Positions 27,811-35,245 of a stretch of 64,000 nucleotides of DNA are shown here, piece by piece (position 1 is the first letter of the stretch; the number at the start of each line of letters is the position of its first letter). Below the pieces are notes generated by a model. The model ran no database searches. It worked only from the letters and a program-made list of their open reading frames with translations, and was not told the DNA's origin. Location: the NCBI GenBank assembly GCA_963702535.1, contig CAVPDG010000010.1:1-64000 (forward strand), read 5' to 3'. Made by a program: the position numbers and the translations under genes. The stretch comes from CAVPDG01 sp963702535. GTDB taxonomy: Bacteria > Chloroflexota > Anaerolineae > Anaerolineales > UBA4823.

Positions 27811-28109
27811 GTTCTACCGTCCATCAAATTCAATCGGGCTGAGCAATAGGTTTATCGCCTTATCTTAATCTATTGCTTTTATTTTGATAATCCTGGCGGG
27901 GGTACAAAAAAATCAGATATCAACAGGCGCGATTCTTCCTCGTTTGCTAAATCGAAACCCTTTCACCTTCAGATAAACCGCCAGGTAACCACGTTTTTGT
28001 TTCGGGTCTGTAGCATGCCTCCCGGCAATCCCTTGCTTTTACCCAAACGGCCATTCGGGCCAACAACCTGCGCATCCCAGGTCCAAATCCGTTAACGTAT
28101 ACCTGAAAC
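27811..28109. other. Gap between IS copy 2 and tRNA-fMet terminator, nothing recognised
   Basis: 299 bases with no recognisable gene. A minus-strand frame of 60 residues (27947-28129) has no family resemblance. No tRNA-targeting integrase or fragment of one is visible, although this is where one would be expected for an island inserted in the adjacent tRNA. Confidence 0.5.
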
Positions 28110-28139
28110 GAAAAAAGGCACCCTTTCAAGTGCCTTTTC
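28110..28139 (-). terminator. Intrinsic terminator of tRNA-fMet
   Basis: Nine-base perfect arms with an eight-base loop, followed on the minus strand by six T residues, four bases beyond the tRNA 3' end. A diverged copy lies at 935-963. Confidence 0.8.
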
Positions 28140-28142
28140 CAG

Positions 28143-28214
28143 TAGCGGGGCTTGGATTCGAACCAAGGACCTTCGGGTTATGAGCCCGACGAGCTGCCAC
28201 TGCTCCACCCCGCA
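28143..28214 (-). tRNA. tRNA-fMet (CAU), initiator
   Basis: A 72-base cloverleaf with anticodon loop CUCAUAA (anticodon CAU), T arm CUUGG-UUCGAAU-CCAAG, and acceptor pairs G2-C71 to G7-C66. Two initiator hallmarks are visible: no Watson-Crick pair at 1-72 (U opposite U) and three consecutive G-C pairs in the anticodon stem (UCGGG/CCCGA). The D-arm sequence GGAGCAG resembles E. coli initiator tRNA. No CCA is encoded. Its 3' half and terminator are duplicated at 935-1007. Confidence 0.92.
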
Positions 28215-28266
28215 TCGTTTGCCCTTTCCAGAGCGCCCGACATTATAGCACGCCGCCAATCAGCCG

Positions 28267-28653
28267 TCAAGGCGCGCCGTTGTCCACAAATAGCCACAGC
28301 CACATCTCCCACGGCTTCACTTGCGGGCGGGGCACGGCAGGCGTGGGTGTGGGCACCGGCGTGCTGCCTTCCGGCGGCACCGGCACCACCGGGTTGTCGC
28401 CTGGGCGCACCATGCTGCCCTCCTGGTAAGCCCACTCGATCACCGCCGCCTCAGAGGTAGCGCGGGCGATCTGAGTTTGCAGGATGGCGTTGGTGCTCTC
28501 CAACCCCTGCAAGCGAGCAGCAACCGCATCCCGCTGGATGGTCAGGCGTCGCAGGTTGGCGATCCGGTTGTTGAAATTCATCACCAGATAGCCGATGACC
28601 ACCAGTCCCACGATCAATACTGCGTACTTCCAGCTGAAATTCACGCGCTTCAT
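28267..28653 (-). CDS. FtsB/DivIC-like septum-formation initiator protein
   Basis: A protein of about 128 residues with a short basic start (MKRVNFSWK), one membrane helix (YAVLIVGLVVIGYLVMNFNN) and a coiled coil (IANLRRLTIQRDAVAARLQG, LESTNAILQTQIARATSE). A Pro-rich tail ends PWEMWLWLFVDNGAP. This is the layout of FtsB/DivIC proteins, which link FtsL and FtsQ/DivIB in the divisome. ATG 28653 is preferred over upstream codons because the conserved-looking protein starts there. It lies between two tRNA genes. Confidence 0.78.
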   Translation of the reverse strand: MKRVNFSWKYAVLIVGLVVIGYLVMNFNNRIANLRRLTIQRDAVAARLQGLESTNAILQTQIARATSEAAVIEWAYQEGSMVRPGDNPVVPVPPEGSTPVPTPTPAVPRPQVKPWEMWLWLFVDNGAP

Positions 28654-28741
28654 ATTTCTCATCTTACCGCACCCTTGCCATTGCTGCAAGTGATTAAAAA
28701 TTGACCTCTCCCATCATACCTGGGAGAGGTTGCAATTCCTG

Positions 28742-28825
28742 TGCCGAAGGTGGGATTTGAACCCACACGAGGGAACCCCCACTACGCCCTGAACGTAGCG
28801 CGTCTGCCAATTCCGCCACTTCGGC
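28742..28825 (-). tRNA. tRNA-Leu (CAG)
   Basis: An 84-base class II tRNA with perfect 7-bp acceptor (GCCGAAG/CUUCGGC), anticodon stem CUACG/CGUAG with loop UUCAGGG (anticodon CAG), a long variable arm and T loop UUCAAAU. Discriminator A73; no CCA encoded. It reads leucine CUG codons. Confidence 0.95.
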
Positions 28826-28835
28826 ATGCGCGCTT

Positions 28836-28863
28836 ATTTTACCCGGTTTCCCTTTTTTGTCAA
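28836..28863 (-). promoter_or_regulatory. Promoter of tRNA-Leu
   Basis: Minus-strand TTGACA (28858-28863) and TAAAAT (28836-28841) separated by 16 bases. The -10 box lies 10 bases upstream of the mature tRNA 5' end. Near-consensus sigma-70-type promoter. Confidence 0.8.
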
Positions 28864-29193
28864 CCTGCTTCCATAACCTGTGTTGTTGTTCAGCGAATTT
28901 GACACCCTCACAACCGAAATATACACGTGAGATGCTCAACGTTTTCAGCGTGTGTAACATTTCCAGGTCCCGCCCGTTTATCCCTTTAGAAAATGGGGGC
29001 AAGTCATCCAAGATAGGGCCGGCCTGTATCAGTGACCCAATCATTTCAGGCGGCCCTATTTGTTTGCCTGTTGGACAATCGGATCACCTTTAGAAGACCT
29101 TAACCTGGCTTAACCAGAATTCATAACTCTTTCTCCCCTATCGTGCGTTATACCTAGCAGACAGAGAAGGCAAGTAGCCTTCACGGAGATTCG
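28864..29193. other. Intergenic region upstream of sigma factor gene
   Basis: 330 bases without a supportable gene on either strand. It must hold the promoter of the sigma factor operon, but I see no convincing consensus pair; an ECF-type autoregulated promoter is possible. Confidence 0.4.
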
Positions 29194-29748
29194 ATGCTTG
29201 AAGCTGCCACACCCGAGATTATAGCCCGCGCCCAAACCGGCGACCCCGCTGTGATCACTGCGCTTTACGAGCAGTACCGCACAGGTGTGTTCCGCTACCT
29301 GTATTACCGCGTGGGCGATGCGCAGGTAGCCGAAGACCTCACCTCTGAGGTTTTTCTGCGCATGATCACCGCGCTGGATGGGTACCGGCCTCAAGGCGCC
29401 AGCTTCGAAGCCTGGCTGTACCAGATCACCCGCAACCTGGCTATCGACCACCACCGCAAGGCTGTCATCCGCAACCATCTCCCACTGGAGGACGATATGA
29501 TCGGCGAAAATCAGGATATCGACAAGACAGTGGAGAGTAACCTGACCCACGAACACTTGCGGCGCGCCCTGGCGCGATTGAACGATATCCAGCGCGATGT
29601 GATCGTGCTGCGCTTCGTCAACGGTCTGCCGATCTCCGTGGTCGCGCAAACGCTTCATAAAAGCGAAGATGCCATTAAAAGTCTGCAGCGGCGCGCCCTG
29701 GGCGCGCTGCGCGAGATCCTCGCCGATTGGGAGGTGCATTATGTCTGA
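29194..29748 (+). CDS. ECF-type sigma-70 family RNA polymerase sigma factor
   Basis: An intact 184-residue sigma factor with regions 2 and 4 only. Region 2: LYEQYRTGVFRYLYYRVGDA, VAEDLTSEVFLRMI, and region 2.4-like ASFEAWLYQITRNLAIDHHR. Region 4: RRALARLNDIQRDVIVLRFV, NGLPISVVAQTLHKSEDAIK, then SLQRRALGALR. GGAG lies 5 bases before the ATG. The next gene starts inside its last codons (ATG 29741, 8-base overlap), so the two are translationally coupled. That partner is a membrane protein with a cytoplasmic N-terminal part, consistent with a sigma/anti-sigma pair. Confidence 0.92.
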   Translation: MLEAATPEIIARAQTGDPAVITALYEQYRTGVFRYLYYRVGDAQVAEDLTSEVFLRMITALDGYRPQGASFEAWLYQITRNLAIDHHRKAVIRNHLPLEDDMIGENQDIDKTVESNLTHEHLRRALARLNDIQRDVIVLRFVNGLPISVVAQTLHKSEDAIKSLQRRALGALREILADWEVHYV

Positions 29749-31657
29749 GATCGACAATCTATTGCAAGCAAAACTCGAAGCCCTGGAGCAGGGCAAACGC
29801 CTTGACCAGGTGCTTACCGATCTACCACCGGAGGCAGAGGAGCTTATCCCCCTGGTCAAGCTGGCGTCAGCCGTGCGCGAGGTCGCCCACCCGCAATCCT
29901 CTCTCAATGGCAGCACTGCCCGGCAACTGGTCAGCGCTGCCCGCAGGCGGAACAATCACACCCACCAGGCGCAGCCCGCCTTCAACTGGCTGCGTCCCAC
30001 CCTGGCGGTGGTAGCCGTGTTCGGCGCGGTGCTAATCTTGCTTGCCGGGGGCTTCTGGCTGGTGGGTCCGCGCAATGCCCAAGCTGCCGTGGCAATGGAC
30101 GTCCTCGGCAGGGTCGAGGTTGCAGCCAATGACGCCTCCACGAAATGGAAACCCCTGCAAGAAGGCGATGCCGTGCGCAGCGGTCAGCGCATCCGCACTG
30201 GCGAAGCCGCCGGCGTGACCCTGGTCTTCTTCGAAGGCAGCCGCGCCACCCTCAGCGCAAATGCAGACGTCACCCTGGCGACTCTGGATGGCAGCTGGGA
30301 CAGAACCTTGCGTGTCGTCTTCGACCAGCATGCCGGTAAGACCAGCCACAGCGTCGTCCCGCTGCGCGGCAAAGAGAGCAAATACCTGGTACTCACGCCT
30401 TCCGGCGCTGCCAGCGTGCACGGCACCGTGTTTAGCGTCGCCGTCGATAAAGATGGCAAAACCCGCTTTGCAGTGGATACCGGCAAGGTTCTGGTGAGCA
30501 GCCAGAACAGTGAAGTGATGCTGGCTGCCGGGCAAGCCACCGCGGCAGAGCCAGGCGATCCCGCTCTCCTGACCGGCTACCAGTTTGAGCTCAAAGGCAC
30601 GATCTCCAGCATGGAAGGCGACATGTGGACGGTCAGTGGGGTGACCTTTAAAGTCACATCTGAGACCTCGATCGAAGGCGAGCCGGCGCTTGGATCTTTC
30701 GTCGAAGTTGAAGGATTGGTCAGCGGCGGCGAGTGGATCGCCGATAAGGTGGAGGTATCTCCGCCCAAGGAAGAGAAGAACGAGTTTACCGGTATCTTGG
30801 AAGATATGGACGGTGATACCTGGGTTGTCAGCGGCGCCGAGCTGAAGATAACCAGCGACACGGATATCGACGCTGACCTCATGATCGGCGATAGCGTTGA
30901 AGTTAAATTCATGGTCGTTGGCGAGGATTGGGTAGCCTTGAGCATCGAATCCTTAGAGGAACGCTCCGACGAAACACCCAGCGCCACCGAGACGATCACT
31001 GTAACGGAAACCGTAACTCCCACCACAACCGTCACGCCCACGGTAACCGTCACACCCACGGTTACTGTTACTCCGACTGTCACCGTAACTCCCACGCTAA
31101 CGGTCACACCTACCCTGGTCACAGATTGCGTGGGCGCCAACCCCCAGCCGACCGGCCAGAAGCTAGCCGACCGCTACGGCGTCTCCTACGAGGAGATCAT
31201 GGGGTGGTTCTGCCAGCACTTTGGCTTCGGCGAGATCGACCTGGCGTATGGGCTTAGCAATGAGACCGGTGTTTCCGTAGCCGATATCTTCGCCCTGAAG
31301 TCTGGCGGCATGGGCTGGGGCAATATCAAGAAGGCGCTGCGCAACGGCATGATCACGCCTACCCCGCCCGTGACGGAGACCGTAACTGCAGAACCCGGAA
31401 ACGGTAACAAGCCGGTCGATCCTGGTAAGCCGGATAAGCCTGATAAAACCAAGGTTCCCAAGACCAAGCCCAAGAACAATGGCAATTCCGCTAACGCCGT
31501 CTGTCCCGCGCCGGGTACGAATCCAACAGCCGCCTCGCTTGCCAACCGGTCGGGAGTCTCCTACAGCCAGATCATGAGCTGGTACTGCCAGGGCATGAAC
31601 TGGAAACAGATCGAGCATCGCCTGGGTCTCAATATCAAAAAGACACCACGACCTTAG
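29741..31657 (+). CDS. FecR/DUF5666-type membrane protein with Cys repeats, putative anti-sigma partner
   Basis: A 638-residue protein. Cytoplasmic start (LLQAKLEALEQGKRLDQVLT, about 1-85) with an anti-sigma-like helical look; membrane helix at about 90-113 (PTLAVVAVFGAVLILLAGGF). An extracellular FecR domain follows (RVEVAANDASTKWKPLQEGD, SGQRIRTGEAAGVTLVFFEG, GAASVHGTVFSVAVDKDGKT), then two DUF5666-like beta domains (KGTISSMEGDMWTVSGVTFK; TGILEDMDGDTWVVSGAELK). A TVTPT repeat linker encoded at about 31000-31115 precedes two Cys-containing repeats: C..GANPQPTGQKLADRYGVSY with EEIMGWFCQHF, and C.APGTNPTAASLANRSGVSY with SQIMSWYCQGM. The start overlaps the sigma gene. It probably senses the cell exterior and holds the sigma factor. 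Confidence 0.85.
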   Translation: MSEIDNLLQAKLEALEQGKRLDQVLTDLPPEAEELIPLVKLASAVREVAHPQSSLNGSTARQLVSAARRRNNHTHQAQPAFNWLRPTLAVVAVFGAVLILLAGGFWLVGPRNAQAAVAMDVLGRVEVAANDASTKWKPLQEGDAVRSGQRIRTGEAAGVTLVFFEGSRATLSANADVTLATLDGSWDRTLRVVFDQHAGKTSHSVVPLRGKESKYLVLTPSGAASVHGTVFSVAVDKDGKTRFAVDTGKVLVSSQNSEVMLAAGQATAAEPGDPALLTGYQFELKGTISSMEGDMWTVSGVTFKVTSETSIEGEPALGSFVEVEGLVSGGEWIADKVEVSPPKEEKNEFTGILEDMDGDTWVVSGAELKITSDTDIDADLMIGDSVEVKFMVVGEDWVALSIESLEERSDETPSATETITVTETVTPTTTVTPTVTVTPTVTVTPTVTVTPTLTVTPTLVTDCVGANPQPTGQKLADRYGVSYEEIMGWFCQHFGFGEIDLAYGLSNETGVSVADIFALKSGGMGWGNIKKALRNGMITPTPPVTETVTAEPGNGNKPVDPGKPDKPDKTKVPKTKPKNNGNSANAVCPAPGTNPTAASLANRSGVSYSQIMSWYCQGMNWKQIEHRLGLNIKKTPRP

Positions 31658-31676
31658 CGCATTGAGCCGTTGAAAT

Positions 31677-31714
31677 CAAAACTCCCCGGTACCAGCAGGT
31701 ACCGGGGAGTTTTT
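31677..31714. terminator. Bidirectional intrinsic terminator
   Basis: Twelve-base perfect arms rich in G/C around loop AGCA, flanked by A-run on the left and T-run on the right. It can end the plus-strand FecR-type gene (stop 31657) and the minus-strand CDF gene, whose stop codon (31713-31715) overlaps its edge. Confidence 0.9.
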
Positions 31715-33152
31715 ACGCTCTTTTTTCAGCGGGCTCCAGATGGACGAAAACTCCACTCACCCCCTCCAGGCGCCGGCTCAGCTCCCCCTCCAGCACCTCT
31801 GATAGATGGTGCGCTTCGCCGACCGGCATGTCTGCCGCGATCAGGCACTCCAGGGAGACGTAGTATCCGTCCGGGCTATCGCGGTTACGCCACACGGCGA
31901 TATTATGCGGCTGCTCCAGTTGCGGCATTTGCCCGACAATCTGCTCCACCGCACGCGTGAGCCGCTGCTCCAATTCGGGGGGCAAGCGGTCGCCCTCCTC
32001 CACCTGGCGGGCTGCCATCTCGATGTGGGTGTGCACCTCATACACCTCGGGCAAGCGCCGGTAAAGCTCGCGTTCCAGCTCGTCCACCTGGGCATGGGCT
32101 TCGCCGAGCGTCAAATGGGGATCAACCCCCACATGCACCTCAACATACAACCGCCCTTCTGTGCGGTGAGCCCAGGACTCGTGGATGGTCAGCCCGGATT
32201 GTTCCGCCGCGTGCTTGACCGTGGCGAAGATATCCGCAGCATCTGCACCAGATGCACGCTGCGCCTCGATATGAACGGTGACATCGCTGACCCCATCCAA
32301 ATCCAGCAAGCGCCTGCGCACCTCGCCGGCAATGGCATCCGCTTCCTGCACCGTCTTCTCGGGGGAGACGCGCACATGCAGATCAACCGCCGCGCTCCCA
32401 CCCGCTCCCCGGCTGCGCACGCGGTGGAAAGACTCAACGCCATTCACAGATCCGGCTACCTGCGCAATCCGTTGGGGGTCGATCGCCGCCCGGTCCACCA
32501 GGACAGGCAAAGTCTCTTTGAGAATATCCACCCCAATCTTAGCAATCATCACAGCGACGAACATGGCGAACAAGGGATCAGCCCTGGGAAAGCCCAGGCG
32601 CACAAATCCCAAACCCACCAGCACCGAGAACGAGACCAGGATGCTGGCGCGGGTGTGCAGAGCGTCGGCTACCAGCAGCTCGCTTTTCAATCGCCGTCCA
32701 GCGCGCAGCTCATAATAGCTGGTGCCTGCCTGGATCACGATCGAGACCACCATCGCCAGGATCATCCAGGCGTTGATATCCGGCGCCGACGCCTGCCACA
32801 GCCGGCTCCACGCGCTTTGCAGAAGCTGCCAGCAGGTAAGGAAGAGCAGAAAAGAGATCACCAGCGCGGTTGCTGTCTCGAATTTCCGATAGCCGTAGGG
32901 GTGCCCGGCGTCGGGCGGCTTGCCCGCCGCGTAAAGCCCTGCCAACCCCACCACATTCGATAGCCCGTCAAATAAGCTATCCAGGGCATCCGCCACCACG
33001 CTGATAGCACCGGTGAGCAAGCCGGCTGCCATCTTGACGCCCATCGCCAGGAAGTTCAGCAGCATCGTCACAATCAAAACGCGGCGGATCCCGCTCAGAT
33101 CGCGCGTTTCGGTGACGAAATAGCCATCGTCAATCCAATCGTAATGGGGCAT
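31713..33152 (-). CDS. Cation diffusion facilitator (CDF) transporter with extended C terminus
   Basis: A 480-residue CDF-family divalent-metal exporter. TM1 follows SGIRRVLIVTMLLNFLAMGV. The metal-site helix TM2 has AISVVADALDSLFDGLSNVV (DxxxD), and the following loop HPYGYRKFETATALVISFLL is the family signature. TM5 has LLVADALHTRASILVSFSVL (DxxHT). The C-terminal cytoplasmic part is much longer than usual (about 290 residues) and appears to hold three successive ZT-dimer-like domains (SVNGVESFHRVRSRGAGGSA; TIHESWAHRTEGRLYVEVHV; QPHNIAVWRNRDSPDGYYVS). ATG 33152 is preferred, 8 bases past the PlsC stop, implying cotranscription. Confidence 0.9.
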   Translation of the reverse strand: MPHYDWIDDGYFVTETRDLSGIRRVLIVTMLLNFLAMGVKMAAGLLTGAISVVADALDSLFDGLSNVVGLAGLYAAGKPPDAGHPYGYRKFETATALVISFLLFLTCWQLLQSAWSRLWQASAPDINAWMILAMVVSIVIQAGTSYYELRAGRRLKSELLVADALHTRASILVSFSVLVGLGFVRLGFPRADPLFAMFVAVMIAKIGVDILKETLPVLVDRAAIDPQRIAQVAGSVNGVESFHRVRSRGAGGSAAVDLHVRVSPEKTVQEADAIAGEVRRRLLDLDGVSDVTVHIEAQRASGADAADIFATVKHAAEQSGLTIHESWAHRTEGRLYVEVHVGVDPHLTLGEAHAQVDELERELYRRLPEVYEVHTHIEMAARQVEEGDRLPPELEQRLTRAVEQIVGQMPQLEQPHNIAVWRNRDSPDGYYVSLECLIAADMPVGEAHHLSEVLEGELSRRLEGVSGVFVHLEPAEKRA

Positions 33153-33159
33153 ACACCTT

Positions 33160-33838
33160 TCAAGCCTGGGAAGGGGTGCTCTGTAGCAGCTCAGCCAGCC
33201 GGGGGTGGTCGGCGTAAACACCACGGTAGGCAGGCGGCAGCAGGGCGGCAATCTGGCACATCATCTCGTCGGTGGATTGCTGCAGGATTTTATCGCGCTC
33301 TTGCCGGGTCAACGCAGGCAGTATAAAAGGTTTGCCAATCTGCAAGTGGATGTGGATGCGCCTGAAATGCCGCAGCCGGTCTTTAACCACCACGTCTTCG
33401 GTACCGGTGACCGCCACTGGCAGAACCGGCACGCCCGCCTTGGCAGCCAGGTAGCTGGCGCCTGGCCAGGCCTGGATCAACGCCACGCTGCGGCTGCGCG
33501 TGCCCTCCGGCGCCAGCGCCACCACACCACCCGCCTGCAGCCGCTCCAGCATCATCCGCAGCGCGCGAAAATCGGCGTTAAACCGGTCGATGAACATCCC
33601 GTTCAGATGTTTCACCAACCAGCGCACGAATGCATATTTCTGATATTTTTCCGCTACCATGAGATAAACGTCTTTGCGTGGGAGGATGTAATACACCAGC
33701 GCCGGATCGAGGCGCCCCAGGTGATTGGACACCGCCACATAACTGCCCTGGGTGGGGATATTCTCCATGCCGGTGACATCAACCACAGCAATCGTATTAA
33801 AAAACGGTCAGAACAAGACGAGCTATCCAGCGCACCAT
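33160..33838 (-). CDS. 1-acylglycerol-3-phosphate O-acyltransferase (PlsC family, frameshifted N terminus)
   Basis: Membrane acyltransferase of phospholipid synthesis. HX4D motif in VAVSNHLGRLDPALVYYI; glycerolipid-binding motif in VVALAPEGTRSR; PVAVTGTED near the C terminus. From ATG 33838 the frame MVRWIARLVLTVF breaks at a T run near 33805 and continues NTIAVVDVTGMENIPTQGSY, a normal PlsC start. The family acylates lysophosphatidic acid to phosphatidic acid. It is followed directly by the CDF gene. Confidence 0.88.
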
Positions 33839-33969
33839 TCTTAATCTACCTGTTAGCCTCCATCCTTTTGGGTCAGTGGACAAAAGTATACCCCATAAAT
33901 GGTGCATCCTTAGTGGGGTGAGCGCCAATCCCGCGCTGCCTCTCCCCTTGGAATAGCTCCCGATTGCTA

Positions 33970-33998
33970 TTGGCAAAACTACACCCTCGTTGTATACT
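33970..33998 (+). promoter_or_regulatory. Promoter of dnaN
   Basis: TTGGCA (33970-33975) and TATACT (33993-33998) separated by 17 bases, ending 31 bases before the dnaN ATG. Good sigma-70-type match. Confidence 0.75.
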
Positions 33999-34029
33999 CT
34001 TGCTATCCCCTTTGAGGAGATTGGTCAGG

Positions 34030-35163
34030 ATGAAAGTATCAGTGCTTCAAGAGAACCTCGCTCACGGCTTGAGCATCGTTTCGCGGGCTGTGTCCACGCG
34101 CAGCTCTCTGCCTGTGCTCTCCAATGTGCTCGTCGCCACGGATGATGGGCGGCTGCGCCTCTCCGCAACCAACCTTGAGCTGGGAATCACTTGCTGGATC
34201 GGCGCCAAAATCCAGGAAGAGGGCTCAACAACCGTCCCGGCGCGCACGTTTACCGAGTTGGTCACCGCCCTGACCGATAAACAGGTGGATATGAGCCTTA
34301 ATGTGCGCACGCAATCCTTGAACGTGCGCTGTGGCACATCCAATACCGATCTCAAATGTATCGATGCTCAGGAATTCCCCCCCATCCCGGTCCCCGACCT
34401 GGAGAACGGCATCCAGATAAACGTTACGGATCTTAAGGAGATGATCCAGCAGGTGGCTTTTGCCGCCTCCACGGACGAAGCGCGTCCCATCCTGACCGGG
34501 GTTTTGTTCACCGTCCGCGATAATAAGGTCACCCTCTCCGCCGCGGATGGCTTCCGGCTCTCCATCCGCCGGGCTGAGCTATCTTCTCCCGTGCCCCGCC
34601 CGATCAGCGCGGTTATCCCCGCCCGAGCCCTTACCGAGCTGGCGCGCATCTCTGCAGACGGCGACCAAACCATCACCATGGTGCTCCCATCCGGTCGCGG
34701 GCAGGTGATCTTCCATACGAAGAATGTGGAGCTCGTTTCGCAATTGATCGAAGGCTCTTTCCCGGATCTCGAGCAGCTCATCCCCCGCCGCTATAACACC
34801 CGGGCGGTGCTTTCCACTTCTGCTTTCCAAAAAGCCTGCAAGCAAGCCGAGATCTTCGCCCGCGAGGGCTCGCACATCGCCCGCATCAGCGTTGAATCGG
34901 CGGGCGAGACGCAACCGGGTCAGGTGGAAATCTCCGGGCAATCTGAGGAAACCGGCTTCAACCAGACCGTGATCGATGCCACCATCGAGGGCAACAACCA
35001 GGTCATCGCCTTCAATGTCAAGTTCCTGCGCGAGGTGCTGGATGTCATCAAAACCCCGAACGTGGCGCTGGAGACGACCGGCGATACCAATCCCGGTCTG
35101 GTGCGCCCGGTGGGCGAAGACAACTTCACCCATGTGATCATGCCCATGCACCTGGGAAGCTGA
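34030..35163 (+). CDS. dnaN: DNA polymerase III subunit beta (sliding clamp)
   Basis: An intact 377-residue beta clamp, the processivity ring for DNA polymerase III. Domain 1 starts MKVSVLQENLAHGLSIVSRA, VSTRSSLPVLSNVLVATDDG. Domain 2 contains LKEMIQQVAFAASTDEARPI and LTGVLFTVRDNKVTLSAADG followed by FRLSIRR. Domain 3 includes EISGQSEETGFNQTVIDATI and VIAFNVKFLREVLDVI, ending PVGEDNFTHVIMPMHL. GAGGAG lies about 10-15 bases upstream of ATG 34030; the longer in-frame start 22 codons earlier overlaps the promoter and is rejected. dnaA is not adjacent, so this is not the canonical origin arrangement, or it is a second clamp gene. Confidence 0.95.
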   Translation: MKVSVLQENLAHGLSIVSRAVSTRSSLPVLSNVLVATDDGRLRLSATNLELGITCWIGAKIQEEGSTTVPARTFTELVTALTDKQVDMSLNVRTQSLNVRCGTSNTDLKCIDAQEFPPIPVPDLENGIQINVTDLKEMIQQVAFAASTDEARPILTGVLFTVRDNKVTLSAADGFRLSIRRAELSSPVPRPISAVIPARALTELARISADGDQTITMVLPSGRGQVIFHTKNVELVSQLIEGSFPDLEQLIPRRYNTRAVLSTSAFQKACKQAEIFAREGSHIARISVESAGETQPGQVEISGQSEETGFNQTVIDATIEGNNQVIAFNVKFLREVLDVIKTPNVALETTGDTNPGLVRPVGEDNFTHVIMPMHLGS

Positions 35164-35245
35164 CCCGTCTACAATCCGCGCGCTTCGCCGCAGCCTGGCA
35201 TCCGCTAGACCATGCCAGCCTTGCATTGCACAACTGCTTCCGGTT

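Noticed and set aside
28694..29044. Minus-strand open frame overlapping tRNA-Leu
   Set aside because: It runs through the tRNA gene and its promoter and has no ribosome site or domain.
31000..31115. Tandem repeat array (Thr-Val-Thr-Pro units) considered as a CRISPR or satellite
   Set aside because: Units are short, in frame and encode a Thr/Pro stalk inside a confident gene; no spacers.
34030..35163. dnaN as a marker of the replication origin
   Set aside because: No dnaA, recF, gyrB or DnaA-box cluster nearby, so an origin cannot be claimed.
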